64,000 bases of DNA from Pseudoduganella buxea (GTDB taxonomy: Bacteria > Pseudomonadota > Gammaproteobacteria > Burkholderiales > Burkholderiaceae_D): positions 1 through 64,000 of the forward strand of contig NZ_WNKZ01000024.1 of NCBI RefSeq assembly GCF_009720835.1, written 5' to 3'. Shown in pieces: positions 24,314-33,194 of this stretch. The notes beneath the pieces are model-generated. The model was not told where the DNA came from, ran no database searches, and saw nothing but the letters and a program-made list of their open reading frames with translations. The translations under genes were made by a program, and so were the position numbers. Positions within the stretch are counted from its first letter, which is position 1. Each line of letters starts with the position of its first letter.

Positions 24314-25418
24314 ATGGAAGCCGAACGCATCAACGCCCTCTCCGCCCAGCTCGCAGATCTGACGACCCGCGAAGCCGAACTACGGAGGTATCTTTGACTT
24401 CGATAAGAAGTCGGAGAAACTGGAACAACTGAACGCCGAGCTGGAAGACGCGGCTGTCTGGAACGACCCCAAGAAGGCCCAGGAAATGGGCCGCGAGAAG
24501 AAGGCCCTGGAAGCCATCGTCGACACGTTGACGAAGGCGCAGAGCGACCTGGCGGACATGGCCGAGCTGTTCGAGATGGGCAAGGAAGAAGCCGACGACG
24601 AGACGCTCGAGTCGGTGATCGCCGATACGGCCGAGATCCAGAAGGTCATCGAAGGCCTGGAATTCCGCCGCATGTTCAACAACCCGATGGACCCGAACAA
24701 CTGCTTCATCGACATCCAGGCCGGCGCCGGCGGCACCGAAGCGCAGGACTGGGCGTCGATGCTGCTGCGCCAGTACGTGCGCTACTGCGAACGCAAGGGC
24801 TTCAAGGTCGAGGTGATGGAACAGTCGGACGGTGAAGTGGCCGGCATCAAGACGGCCACCATCAAGGTCGAGGGCGACTACGCCTACGGCCACCTGCGCA
24901 CGGAAACGGGCGTGCACCGCCTCGTGCGCAAGTCGCCGTTCGACAGCGCCAACGGCCGCCACACGTCGTTCACGTCGCTGTTCGTTTATCCGGAAGTGGA
25001 CGACTCGATCGAGATCGAGATCAATCCGGCCGACCTGCGCATCGATACGTACCGCGCGTCCGGTGCCGGCGGTCAGCACATCAATAAGACCGACTCCGCC
25101 GTGCGCCTGACGCACGCGCCGTCCGGCATTGTCGTGCAGTGCCAGAACGACCGCTCGCAGCACCGCAACAAGGCCGAGGCGATGGAAATGCTGAAGGCCA
25201 AGCTGTACGAAGCGGAGCTGCGCAAGCGCATGAGCGAGCAGCAGAAGCTGGAAGACTCGAAGACGGACGTGGGCTGGGGCCACCAGATCCGCTCCTACGT
25301 GCTGGACCAGTCCCGCATCAAGGACCTGCGCACGGGTTTCGAGACGGGCAATACGAAGAACGTGCTGGACGGCGACCTGGACGACTTCATCGCCGCCTCG
25401 CTGAAGCAGGGCGTCTGA
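24314..25418 (+). CDS. prfB: Peptide chain release factor 2, programmed +1 frameshift
   Basis: 367 residues after recoding. The first 27 codons end at an in-frame TGA (24395-24397). Translation continues in the +1 frame from GAC at 24396, as in E. coli prfB. RF2 recognises UGA and UAA. The anticodon-like SPF motif is in [13 protein letters not shown], and the catalytic GGQ is in [16 protein letters not shown]. The frameshift makes RF2 control its own level: when RF2 is scarce, the ribosome stalls at UGA and slips. The gene is followed at once by a HAD phosphatase gene whose ATG overlaps the prfB stop by one base. Confidence 0.97.
24384..24398 (+). promoter_or_regulatory. prfB recoding site
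   Basis: An internal Shine-Dalgarno-like GGAGG (24384-24388), a three-base TAT spacer, then CTT TGA C. This matches the classic RF2 frameshift signal, in which peptidyl-tRNA slips from CUU to UUU. E. coli has AGGGGG here; this copy reads CGGAGG. Confidence 0.95.
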
Positions 25419-26128
25419 TGACGACACCCGTGACGCCCCCGCGCGCCTTCATCTTCGACATGGACGGCACCATCGTCGACAACATGGCCTTCCATACGGA
25501 GTCGTGGCTGTCCTTCTTCGCACGCCGCGGCCATGCCATCGACGCGGACGAATTCTTCCGCGCCACGGCCGGCCGCCAGGGCCATGAAATCATGCGCACC
25601 TACCTGGACCAGGACCTGAGCCGGGAAGACGCGGCCGTGCTGGACGCCGAGAAGGAAGCGCTGTACCGCGAACTGTACGCGCCGCACCTGGAAACGGTGG
25701 CCGGCTTCGAGCAGTTCATCGCCGACGCCCAGCAGGAAGACGTGCGCCTGGCCGTGGCCACGGCCGCGCCACCGGCCAATATCGTCTTCACGCTGGACGG
25801 CCTGGACCTGCGCCGCCATTTCGATGCCGTCGTCGGCGCTGCCGACGTCGCGCGCGGCAAGCCCAATCCGGATGTCTTCCTGCTCGCCGCCGAGCGCTGC
25901 GGCGTCGCGCCCGAACACTGCATCGTGTTCGAGGACGCGCCGCTGGGCGTGGAAGCGGCGCGCCGCGCGGGCATGCGGGCCGTGGTGCTGACCACCACCC
26001 TGCCGGCGGCCGCGTTCGCGGAATTCGACAACGTCATCATCGTCGCCCGCGATTTCTCCGAACTGAATATCGCCGCGCTGTTCGCCAGCGTGGCCAACAC
26101 CTCCCCTACCGAAGCAGAACAATCATGA
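25418..26128 (+). CDS. HAD-superfamily phosphatase (beta-phosphoglucomutase/phosphatase type)
   Basis: 236 residues from the ATG at 25418. HAD motif I is [16 protein letters not shown] (nucleophile and acid Asp). The cap helix region follows with '[14 protein letters not shown]', then Thr/Ser motif II near VATAAPP, Lys in '[11 protein letters not shown]' and motif IV in [17 protein letters not shown]. It resembles the sugar-phosphatase/beta-phosphoglucomutase subgroup, substrate unknown. It overlaps prfB by one base and lysS by four (ATGA), so prfB, this gene and lysS are translated from one message. Confidence 0.85.
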   Translation: MTTPVTPPRAFIFDMDGTIVDNMAFHTESWLSFFARRGHAIDADEFFRATAGRQGHEIMRTYLDQDLSREDAAVLDAEKEALYRELYAPHLETVAGFEQFIADAQQEDVRLAVATAAPPANIVFTLDGLDLRRHFDAVVGAADVARGKPNPDVFLLAAERCGVAPEHCIVFEDAPLGVEAARRAGMRAVVLTTTLPAAAFAEFDNVIIVARDFSELNIAALFASVANTSPTEAEQS

Positions 26129-27654
26129 CCACGGAAACCCAAGACCAGGCACCAGGCCAGGACGACAACAAGATCATCGCCGAACGCCGCGCCAAGCTGG
26201 CCGCGATCCGCGAAAAAGGCGTCGCCTTCCCGAACGACTTCCGCCCCGAGCACAAGGCAGCCGAACTGGCCCTGCAATACGGCGACAAGTCGCGCGAGGA
26301 ACTGGAAGCGAACCCGGTACCCGTGGTCCTGGCGGGGCGCATGATGCTCAAGCGCGAAGCGGGCAAGAAAGCGGCCTTCGCCACCTTGCAGGATTCGTCC
26401 GGCATCAAGTGCGACGGCCGCATCCAGATCTACGTCACGCTCGACAGCACCGGCGAAGCGGCGATGGACGCGTTCCGCACCTTCGACCTGGGCGACATCG
26501 TCGGCGTCGTCGGTACGCTGTTCAAGACCAAGACGGACGAGCTGACCGTCAAGGTATCGGAACTGCGCCTGATCACGAAGTCGCTGCGCCCGCTGCCGGA
26601 CAAGTTCCACGGCCTGGCCGACCAGGAAACCAAGTACCGCCAGCGGTACGTCGACCTGATCATGAGCGAGGACACCCGCCGCACGTTCAAGGCCCGCACC
26701 GCCGCCATCTCGTCGATCCGCCGCTTCATGCAGGACAACGAGTTCATGGAAGTGGAAACGCCGATGCTGCACACGATTCCCGGCGGCGCGGCGGCGAAAC
26801 CCTTCATCACCCACCACAACGCGCTGGACATGCAGATGTTCCTGCGCATCGCGCCCGAGCTGTACCTGAAGCGCCTGGTGGTGGGCGGCTTCGACCGCGT
26901 GTTCGAGATCAACCGCAACTTCCGCAACGAAGGCGTGTCGATCCGTCACAACCCCGAATTCACGATGATGGAGTTCTACGCGGCCTATACGGACTACCAG
27001 TGGATCATGAACTTCACGGAAGCCGTGATCCGCCAGGCCGCCGTCGACGCCCACGGTTCGGCCGTGCTGACCTACGGCGGGCGCGAGCTGGACCTGTCCA
27101 AGCCCTTCCATCGCCTGACGATCGTCGGCGCCATTAACAAGTTCGCGCCGCACTACACGGACGTGCAACTGAACGATGCGGAGTTCATCAAGGCCGAGCT
27201 GAAGAAATTCGGCGTCAAGCCGCACGCCCACTCGGGCCTGGGCGCGCTGCAACTGGCACTGTTCGAGGAAACGGCCGAAGCGCAGCTGTGGGAGCCGACC
27301 TTCATCATCGACTACCCGGAAGAAGTGTCGCCGCTGGCGCGCGCCTCGGACACCCGCAAGGGCATCACCGAGCGCTTCGAGCTGTTCATGGTGGGCCGCG
27401 AGATCGCCAACGGCTTCTCGGAGCTGAACGACGCGGAAGACCAGTCGGCCCGCTTCCTGGCACAGGTGGCCGCGAAGGAAGCCGGCGACGATGAAGCGAT
27501 GTTCTATGACGCCGACTATATCCGCGCGCTGGAATACGGCATGCCGCCGGCCGGCGGCTGCGGCATCGGCATCGACCGCCTGATCATGCTGCTGACGGAT
27601 TCGCCGAACATCCGCGACGTGCTGCTGTTCCCGCACCTGCGCAAGGAAGACTGA
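26125..27654 (+). CDS. lysS: Lysyl-tRNA synthetase, class II
   Basis: 509 residues, full length. The N-terminal OB-fold anticodon-binding domain (about 60-175) is followed by the class II core. Motif 1 is near [21 protein letters not shown], motif 2 is [22 protein letters not shown] and motif 3 is [16 protein letters not shown]. It charges tRNA-Lys in the cytoplasm. It is last in the prfB-HAD-lysS cluster and is followed by a strong intrinsic terminator. Confidence 0.97.
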   Translation: MTTETQDQAPGQDDNKIIAERRAKLAAIREKGVAFPNDFRPEHKAAELALQYGDKSREELEANPVPVVLAGRMMLKREAGKKAAFATLQDSSGIKCDGRIQIYVTLDSTGEAAMDAFRTFDLGDIVGVVGTLFKTKTDELTVKVSELRLITKSLRPLPDKFHGLADQETKYRQRYVDLIMSEDTRRTFKARTAAISSIRRFMQDNEFMEVETPMLHTIPGGAAAKPFITHHNALDMQMFLRIAPELYLKRLVVGGFDRVFEINRNFRNEGVSIRHNPEFTMMEFYAAYTDYQWIMNFTEAVIRQAAVDAHGSAVLTYGGRELDLSKPFHRLTIVGAINKFAPHYTDVQLNDAEFIKAELKKFGVKPHAHSGLGALQLALFEETAEAQLWEPTFIIDYPEEVSPLARASDTRKGITERFELFMVGREIANGFSELNDAEDQSARFLAQVAAKEAGDDEAMFYDADYIRALEYGMPPAGGCGIGIDRLIMLLTDSPNIRDVLLFPHLRKED

Positions 27655-27676
27655 GCGCGACCTCGGCGTCAACGAA

Positions 27677-27704
27677 AAAAAACGCAGCTTCGGCTGCGTT
27701 TTTT
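27677..27704 (+). terminator. Intrinsic terminator after lysS
   Basis: AACGCAGC-TTCG-GCTGCGTT with a UUCG tetraloop, preceded by an A-run and followed by TTTT. The flanking A and T runs extend the stem to 12 bp, so it can work in both directions, including for the SLATT-like gene on the minus strand. Confidence 0.9.
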
Positions 27705-27766
27705 CATGTCGGGCTTTGGCCCGGCATTGCCGCGGCGTCCCTTGCTCCCCGCGCGCCGCGCGGCGC

Positions 27767-28276
27767 CTAGAACGTGGCGGCCGTGCCGCCAGCCAGCGCC
27801 CGCTGCGCACGGGCGTGCACGGCCGGCGCCACCGCCGGCGCTTCCTGGGCCAGTAGATCGAGCTTGTCGCGCACCACGGCCAGGTACTGCGGTTCCTGCG
27901 TGGCGGTGCCGGCGGCGTACATCGATTCCAGCTCGCGCCGGATGGCGCCGTAGCGGGCGCCGAAGGTCTTGTGCTTCTCGGCCCGTTCGGCGAACTTGAA
28001 GAAGGTCTGCAGACTGGACAGGATCGCTGCGGTCACACTGAGCGCACCCACCATCAGCGCCACCGGCACGGAGATGGCCTCGGCCGCGACGGAGGCGAAC
28101 ACGGACGTGCCGACGACGCCGCTGATGACGATGACGGGCACGCCCAGCCAGTGGCCGCGCCGTTCCAGCATCATCGCCATTTCGTAATGCCCCAGCTGCG
28201 ACTCGCGGGCGCGGCGCAGCCATGCCAGCATCAGCGCGCCCGGGTCCGCAGGCGGCTGGTAGTGATCTCCCGTCAT
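27767..28276 (-). CDS. SLATT-type two-TM protein
   Basis: 169 residues. An N-terminal amphipathic helix is followed by 'ERRGHWLGVPVIVISGVVG' and a second membrane helix (about 45-63 and 73-92), then a long cytoplasmic helical part with 'FFKFAERAEKHKTFGARYGAIRREL'. This is the layout of SLATT proteins (two TM helices plus a C-terminal helical domain). They were predicted from comparative genomics to be membrane effectors, perhaps pores, in nucleotide-signalling conflict systems, usually beside SLOG-fold or nucleotidyltransferase genes. It starts 16 bases after the stop of ppnN, itself a LOG/SLOG-superfamily enzyme. No strong ribosome site is seen, so coupling to ppnN translation is possible. 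Role not established. Confidence 0.7.
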   Translation of the reverse strand: MTGDHYQPPADPGALMLAWLRRARESQLGHYEMAMMLERRGHWLGVPVIVISGVVGTSVFASVAAEAISVPVALMVGALSVTAAILSSLQTFFKFAERAEKHKTFGARYGAIRRELESMYAAGTATQEPQYLAVVRDKLDLLAQEAPAVAPAVHARAQRALAGGTAATF

Positions 28277-28292
28277 CCGCTTAGTTGTCCGC

Positions 28293-29663
28293 TTACTTGA
28301 TGACGCGATAGCACGGCGTGTAGGCCTTGCCCGGCAGCTTCATGCGGCTCTGTGCCACGAACGATGCGAGCAGCGCGTCCATCGGTTCCATGATGGTGCT
28401 GTCGCCGTGGATCTCGAAGTGGCCGTGCTGCTCGATGGCACGGATGCCTTCGTCCTTGACGTTGCCCGCGACCACGCCGGAGAAGGCGCGGCGCAGGTTG
28501 GCCGCCAGCAGGTGCACGGGCTGGTTCTTGTGCAGCTTCAGGTTGCGCATGTTCTCGTGCGAGGGCGCGAAGGGACGCTGGAATTCGGGGTCGATCTTCA
28601 GGGCCCAGTTGAAGTAATAGGCGTCGCTGCGGCCCTTGCGGAACTCGCGCACCTGCTTGATCCCTTCCTGCATCTGGCGCGCCACCGCTTCCGGATCGTC
28701 GACGATGATGCGGTAGCGCTGCTGCGCTTCCGGTCCCAGGGTGGTGCCGATGAATTCATTGATCTGCACGAAGTAGTCGCGCGACGATTCGGGGCCCGTG
28801 AAGATCAGCGGGAAGGGAATATCGGCATTGTCCGGGTGCAGCAGGATGCCCAGGATGTACAGGATTTCCTCTGCCGTGCCGGCACCGCCGGGGAAGACGA
28901 TGATGCCGTGGCCCGTGCGCACGAACGCTTCCAGGCGCTTTTCGATGTCCGGCATGATCACCAGGTCGTTGACGATCGGGTTCGGCGATTCGGCCGCAAT
29001 GATGCCCGGTTCCGTGATGCCCAGGTAACGCCCGCTCATGAAGCGCTGCTTGGCATGGCCGATGGTAGCGCCCTTCATCGGACCCTTCATCGCGCCCGGT
29101 CCGCAACCGGTGCAGATGTCCAGGCCTCGCAGGCCCAGCTGGTAGCCCACTTCCTTCGAATAGTTGTATTCGGCGCGGTTGATCGAGTGGCCGCCCCAGC
29201 ACACCACCAGGTTCGGATTGATCTGCGGGCGCAGGATATTGGCGTTACGCAGGATATGGAAGACGGCATCCGTGATGCCTTCCGTCGACGACAGGTCGAA
29301 CTTCGGATTGTCCGTTACCTCGTTGCTGACGAAGACGATATCGCGCAGCACGGCGAACAGGTGCTCGTGGATACCCTTGATCATCTTGCCATCGACAAAA
29401 GCAATGGCCGGCGCGCCGCGGATTTCCAGCTTGATGCCCCGTTCGCGCTGGATGATGTTGATCTCGAACGACTGGTAGCGCTCCAACAGTTCCTTGCCAT
29501 CGTCGATGGTGCTGCCGCAGTTCAGGACCGCCAGCGCGCAGTTGCGGAACATCGTGTACAGCCCGCCCTTGCCCGAATCGAGCAGCTTGTTTACTTCTGC
29601 CTTGGACAAGACTTCAAGTTTGCCCTCCGGTGAAATCAGTGTATCGACAAAGCCTTGTTCCAT
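28293..29663 (-). CDS. ppnN: Pyrimidine/purine nucleotide 5'-monophosphate nucleosidase (LOG family)
   Basis: 456 residues from the ATG at 29663, chosen because AAGGAAG precedes it and the length then equals E. coli PpnN (454). Upstream codons look non-coding. The enzyme splits NMPs into base and ribose 5-phosphate. The LOG/lysine-decarboxylase-like core contains GCGPGAMKGPMKGA and the signature FPGGAGTAEEILYILG. The N-terminal 'FVDTLISPEGKLEVLSKAEV' and the C-terminal domain are those of the long PpnN type that in E. coli binds (p)ppGpp. It leads into the SLATT-like gene. The divergent POT transporter gene begins 231 bases upstream. Confidence 0.9.
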   Translation of the reverse strand: MEQGFVDTLISPEGKLEVLSKAEVNKLLDSGKGGLYTMFRNCALAVLNCGSTIDDGKELLERYQSFEINIIQRERGIKLEIRGAPAIAFVDGKMIKGIHEHLFAVLRDIVFVSNEVTDNPKFDLSSTEGITDAVFHILRNANILRPQINPNLVVCWGGHSINRAEYNYSKEVGYQLGLRGLDICTGCGPGAMKGPMKGATIGHAKQRFMSGRYLGITEPGIIAAESPNPIVNDLVIMPDIEKRLEAFVRTGHGIIVFPGGAGTAEEILYILGILLHPDNADIPFPLIFTGPESSRDYFVQINEFIGTTLGPEAQQRYRIIVDDPEAVARQMQEGIKQVREFRKGRSDAYYFNWALKIDPEFQRPFAPSHENMRNLKLHKNQPVHLLAANLRRAFSGVVAGNVKDEGIRAIEQHGHFEIHGDSTIMEPMDALLASFVAQSRMKLPGKAYTPCYRVIK

Positions 29664-29894
29664 GGTGCCTGCTTCCTTATTCAGTTTCGTTCTGGCGCGC
29701 CCCCGCGCCTGCGCAAGGCAGGCCGGTCCGCGAACCGTCAATATACGACATCCCGCACGGGTCCGGCGGCAAAGCGCGTGGCGTGCCGACTGCAATCTTT
29801 CCAAATATACTACATTGCTGCAATGCACCACCTGAATTCATCGACAATTCCGATGGGTACATTACAATGGCGACTTTTTTTCAGGAGGTTCCGC

Positions 29895-31397
29895 ATGAGC
29901 GGTGCAACCAATACGGCGAAAGAAACGGCGATCCCGGAATTCCGCCAGATCATGGGACATCCCAGCCCACTCTGGATGTTGTTCATGACGGAATTCTGGG
30001 AACGCTTTGCGTTCTACGGAATTCGCTGGGCCCTCGTGCTCTACATCGTCGCCCAGTTCCACGGCGGCGCCTCCTCGGGTGAGGCCGATGCCAACCTGAC
30101 CTACGGTTCCTACCTGGCGCTCGTGTACGCGGCCGCGCTGTTCGGCGGCTATATCGCCGACCGCGTGCTGGGCTACCAGCGCTCCATCCTGATCGGCGCC
30201 ACCTTCATGGCCGCCGGCCTGTTCATGATCGCCTACCCGGACCCCACCGTCTTCAAGCTGGGCCTGGCCACGATCATCACCGGTAACGGCCTGTTCAAGC
30301 CGAACATCTCCACGATGGTGGGCAAGCTGTACTCGGCCGCCGACTCGCGGCGCGACAGCGGCTTCACCATCTTCTACATGGGCATCAACGGTGGCGCCTT
30401 CATCGCCCCGATCCTGACCCAGTACCTGGCGCAGTACGTGTTCAACACGGGCGACACGCCGGCCTACAAGGTGGTCTTCATCACCTCCGGCGTCGGCATG
30501 CTGATCAGCCTCGTCTGGTTCTTCATCGGCCGCCGCGGCCTGAAGGGCATCGGCTACCCGGAACCGCAAGCGCAGGGCATGGCCCGCGTGCTGTACGTGG
30601 TGCTGGGCTGCCTCGTCACGATCCCCGTCGTGTTCGCGCTGCTGGCCGTCGGTGCCCAGCAACTGCAGGTCGTGCTGACGGTGCTGTTCATCCTGCTGGC
30701 CATCATGCTGATCGTCGAAGGCTTCCGAAACGGCCCCGTGGCGCGCGACAAGGTGTTCGCCATGCTGATCATCTTCTTCTTCAATATCCTGTTCTGGATG
30801 TTCTTCGAGCAGGCCGGCAGCTCGTTCACCTTCCTGGCCGAGAACATCGTCAACCGCGATTTCGGCGGCTGGATCTTCCCGACCGCCTGGTTCCAGAGCG
30901 TGAACTCGATCGCCATCATCACGTGCGCGCCCATCATCGCCGCCACGTGGATCTTCCTGGCCCGCCGCAACAGCGATCCGTCGATTCCCCGCAAGTTCGG
31001 CCTGGGCCTGATCTTCAACGGCGTCGCTTTCGCGTTGCTGGTGTTTGCGCTGCAGACCATGGTCGTGGACGGCAAGATCCCGTTCTGGACCCTGTTCATG
31101 GTCTACGTGATCCAGTCCGTCGGTGAGCTGTGCCTGTCGCCGATCGGCCTGTCGATGGTGACGAAGCTGGCCCCGACCCGCCTGGTCGGCCTGGGCATGG
31201 GCGGCTGGTTCCTGTCCACCGGCATCGGCAACAACCTGTCCGGCATCTTCGCCTCGCACGTCAGCGGCGAATCGGGCATGTCGGTGGCCTCCGCGCTGTC
31301 GGGCTACACCTTCGGCTTCTGGTCGCTGGTGGGCGGCGGCGTCATCCTGTTCCTGGTCGCTCCACTGATCCAGAAGCTGATGCACGGCGTGAAGTAA
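29895..31397 (+). CDS. Proton-dependent oligopeptide transporter (POT/PTR2, MFS)
   Basis: 500 residues from the ATG at 29895, which has AGGAGGT five bases upstream. It has about 14 membrane helices. The family motif is TEFWERFAFYGIRWALVLY near 25-45, carrying the ExxER-type proton-coupling residues. The second signature is in 'NGLFKPNISTMVGKLY'. 'FWMFFEQAGSSFTFLAEN' and the late 'GELCLSPIGLSMVTKLAP' also match. It imports di- and tripeptides with protons across the inner membrane. Closest E. coli relatives are DtpA/DtpB. It is monocistronic and ends at a strong terminator. Confidence 0.93.
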   Translation: MSGATNTAKETAIPEFRQIMGHPSPLWMLFMTEFWERFAFYGIRWALVLYIVAQFHGGASSGEADANLTYGSYLALVYAAALFGGYIADRVLGYQRSILIGATFMAAGLFMIAYPDPTVFKLGLATIITGNGLFKPNISTMVGKLYSAADSRRDSGFTIFYMGINGGAFIAPILTQYLAQYVFNTGDTPAYKVVFITSGVGMLISLVWFFIGRRGLKGIGYPEPQAQGMARVLYVVLGCLVTIPVVFALLAVGAQQLQVVLTVLFILLAIMLIVEGFRNGPVARDKVFAMLIIFFFNILFWMFFEQAGSSFTFLAENIVNRDFGGWIFPTAWFQSVNSIAIITCAPIIAATWIFLARRNSDPSIPRKFGLGLIFNGVAFALLVFALQTMVVDGKIPFWTLFMVYVIQSVGELCLSPIGLSMVTKLAPTRLVGLGMGGWFLSTGIGNNLSGIFASHVSGESGMSVASALSGYTFGFWSLVGGGVILFLVAPLIQKLMHGVK

Positions 31398-31414
31398 GAC
31401 GTTTCGCGCAAATG

Positions 31415-31444
31415 AAAAAGGCGGCCGCTTGGCCGCCTTTTTTT
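31415..31444. terminator. Bidirectional terminator between POT transporter and glpD
   Basis: AAAAAGGCGGCC-GCTT-GGCCGCC followed by a T-run. It is symmetric, so it serves the transporter on the plus strand and glpD on the minus strand. Confidence 0.92.
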
Positions 31445-33065
31445 ACGCCTGCAGCACAGGATGCCTGTCCAGCCAGGCCTGCAGCGCCGGCACCGCGTCC
31501 GGCCCCAGGTGCAGCCCCAGCTTGGAGCGCCGCCACAGGATATCCTCGGCCGTCACGGCCCATTCGTGCCGGCGCTGGTAGTCCACTTCCGCCTCGAACA
31601 ATCCGGGCAGGATCGCTTCGCCCATCGCCGCCACGTTGGCGCGGCCGCGCAGCAAAGTGTGAATGCGGGTGCCGTAGGCGCGCGCGTAGCGTTTCACCAG
31701 CGCGGGTTCGAGGAAGGCGTAGTGCACCTGAAGGCTGGCGCTCCACTGGTCGAACTCCAGCACGGAGCGGTTCTGCGGCACGGCGCCGAACAAATCGCCG
31801 CCGGGCAGGCAGGCGCGTTCGGTCCAGGCGGGCGCGGGACGGCCCAACTGCCGGCACAGGCTGTCGACGGCTTCCTCGGCCAGGCGCCGGTAGGTGGTCA
31901 GCTTGCCGCCGAAGACGGACAGCAGCGGCGCGCCGCCGTCGGCGTCGAGCGCCAGCCGGTAATCGCGCGTAACGGCCTTGGCGTCGCGGGAAGCGTCTTC
32001 CAGCAGCGGGCGCACGCCGGCGTAGCTCCACACCACGTCCTGTGCGCGCACCGGCTGGCGCAGGCAGGCACTGGCCGCGTTGCACAGGTAGGCGATTTCC
32101 GCATCGTCGATGGCGACCTTGCCCGGGTCGCCCGTGTATTCCACGTCCGTCGTGCCGATCAGGGTGAACTCGCGTTCATAGGGAATGACGAAGACGACGC
32201 GCCCGTCCACGTGCTGGAACAGGTAGGCGTGATCGTGCTCGAACAGGCGGGGCACGACGATATGGCTGCCCTTCACCAGGCGCAGCCGGTCCGGCTGCGG
32301 AAGCCCCAGCGCGCCGGCCAGCAGCGCCGCCGTCCACGGCCCGGCCGCGTTGACGACGGCGCGCGCCGTGAGCTGCTTTTCCTTGCCGTCCGGCTTGCGC
32401 AGGGTGACGTGCCACATGCCGCCCTCGCGCCGCGCCGCCGTGCAACGGGTGCGGGTCAGGATGCAGGCGCCCTTTTCGGCCGCGTCCATCGCGTTGAGCA
32501 CCACCAGCCGGGCATCATCGACCCAGCCGTCGGAATACACGAAGGCCTGCGTGAAGCGCGGCTGCAGCGGCCGCCCCGCCGGATGGCAGGACAGGCGCAC
32601 GCCGTGCGAACCGGGCAGCAGCTCGCGCCGCGCCAGCCGGTCGTACAGGAACAGGCCCGCGCGCACCAGCAGCGCGGCACGCTGGCCGGGACCGTGCGGC
32701 ATCACGAAGCGCATCGGCCACATGATGTGAGGCGCGGCGCGCAGCAGCACTTCGCGCTCGGCCAGGGCCTTCCGCACCAGGCCGAACTCGAAGTATTCCA
32801 GGTAGCGCAGGCCGCCGTGAATCAGCTTGGTGGACGCGGACGACGTGTGCGCGGCCAGGTCGTCCTGCTCGCACAGGGCCACGCAAAGGCCGCGCCCGGC
32901 CGCGTCGCGCGCGATGCCGGCGCCGTTGATGCCGCCACCGATCACCAGCACGTCGCAATCGACATCCTGACCGCGCCGGCCGGCGCACGATGGCGCCGCG
33001 ACGGGCCCTGCGCCCGCCGCCGCCCCTCCGGAATCCTTGCCGCCCCTGTCATGCGCCACTGCCAT
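31443..33065 (-). CDS. glpD: Aerobic glycerol-3-phosphate dehydrogenase
   Basis: 540 residues. FAD-dependent enzyme that oxidises glycerol 3-phosphate to dihydroxyacetone phosphate and passes electrons to quinone at the inner membrane. The dinucleotide-binding motif VLVIGGGINGAGIARDAAGRG lies at about 42-62. 'TSSASTKLIHGGLRYLEYFEF' and the substrate-site region around 'GTTDVEYTGDP' follow, with the DAO C-terminal domain at the end. The first 38 residues before the FAD motif are Gly/Ala-rich and poorly conserved in type, so an internal start is possible. No other glp gene is nearby; glpD is divergent from mrcA. Confidence 0.92.
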   Translation of the reverse strand: MAVAHDRGGKDSGGAAAGAGPVAAPSCAGRRGQDVDCDVLVIGGGINGAGIARDAAGRGLCVALCEQDDLAAHTSSASTKLIHGGLRYLEYFEFGLVRKALAEREVLLRAAPHIMWPMRFVMPHGPGQRAALLVRAGLFLYDRLARRELLPGSHGVRLSCHPAGRPLQPRFTQAFVYSDGWVDDARLVVLNAMDAAEKGACILTRTRCTAARREGGMWHVTLRKPDGKEKQLTARAVVNAAGPWTAALLAGALGLPQPDRLRLVKGSHIVVPRLFEHDHAYLFQHVDGRVVFVIPYEREFTLIGTTDVEYTGDPGKVAIDDAEIAYLCNAASACLRQPVRAQDVVWSYAGVRPLLEDASRDAKAVTRDYRLALDADGGAPLLSVFGGKLTTYRRLAEEAVDSLCRQLGRPAPAWTERACLPGGDLFGAVPQNRSVLEFDQWSASLQVHYAFLEPALVKRYARAYGTRIHTLLRGRANVAAMGEAILPGLFEAEVDYQRRHEWAVTAEDILWRRSKLGLHLGPDAVPALQAWLDRHPVLQA

Positions 33066-33156
33066 CCCCGACCCCTGGCTAAATAATTTCTATCAAGATA
33101 CGACAATTCTCCTTGCTTGCGCAAGGGCGCGCGCCGGACCCGCCCGGGGCGTGGTC

Positions 33157-33162
33157 TATAAT
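33157..33162 (+). promoter_or_regulatory. -10 box upstream of mrcA
   Basis: TATAAT, 32 bases before the TTG start of mrcA. No good -35 match is visible. Confidence 0.4.
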
Positions 33163-33194
33163 GGCCCCGTTTTGCAACCCTGGGAACCCATCTT

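Noticed and set aside
24314..24397. prfB broken by a premature stop
   Set aside because: The stop is the known programmed frameshift site, with its stimulatory GGAGG and CTT TGA C.
29813..29825. Palindrome CATTG-CTG-CAATG between ppnN and the POT transporter gene
   Set aside because: Short and AT-rich; no support for a regulator site beyond symmetry.
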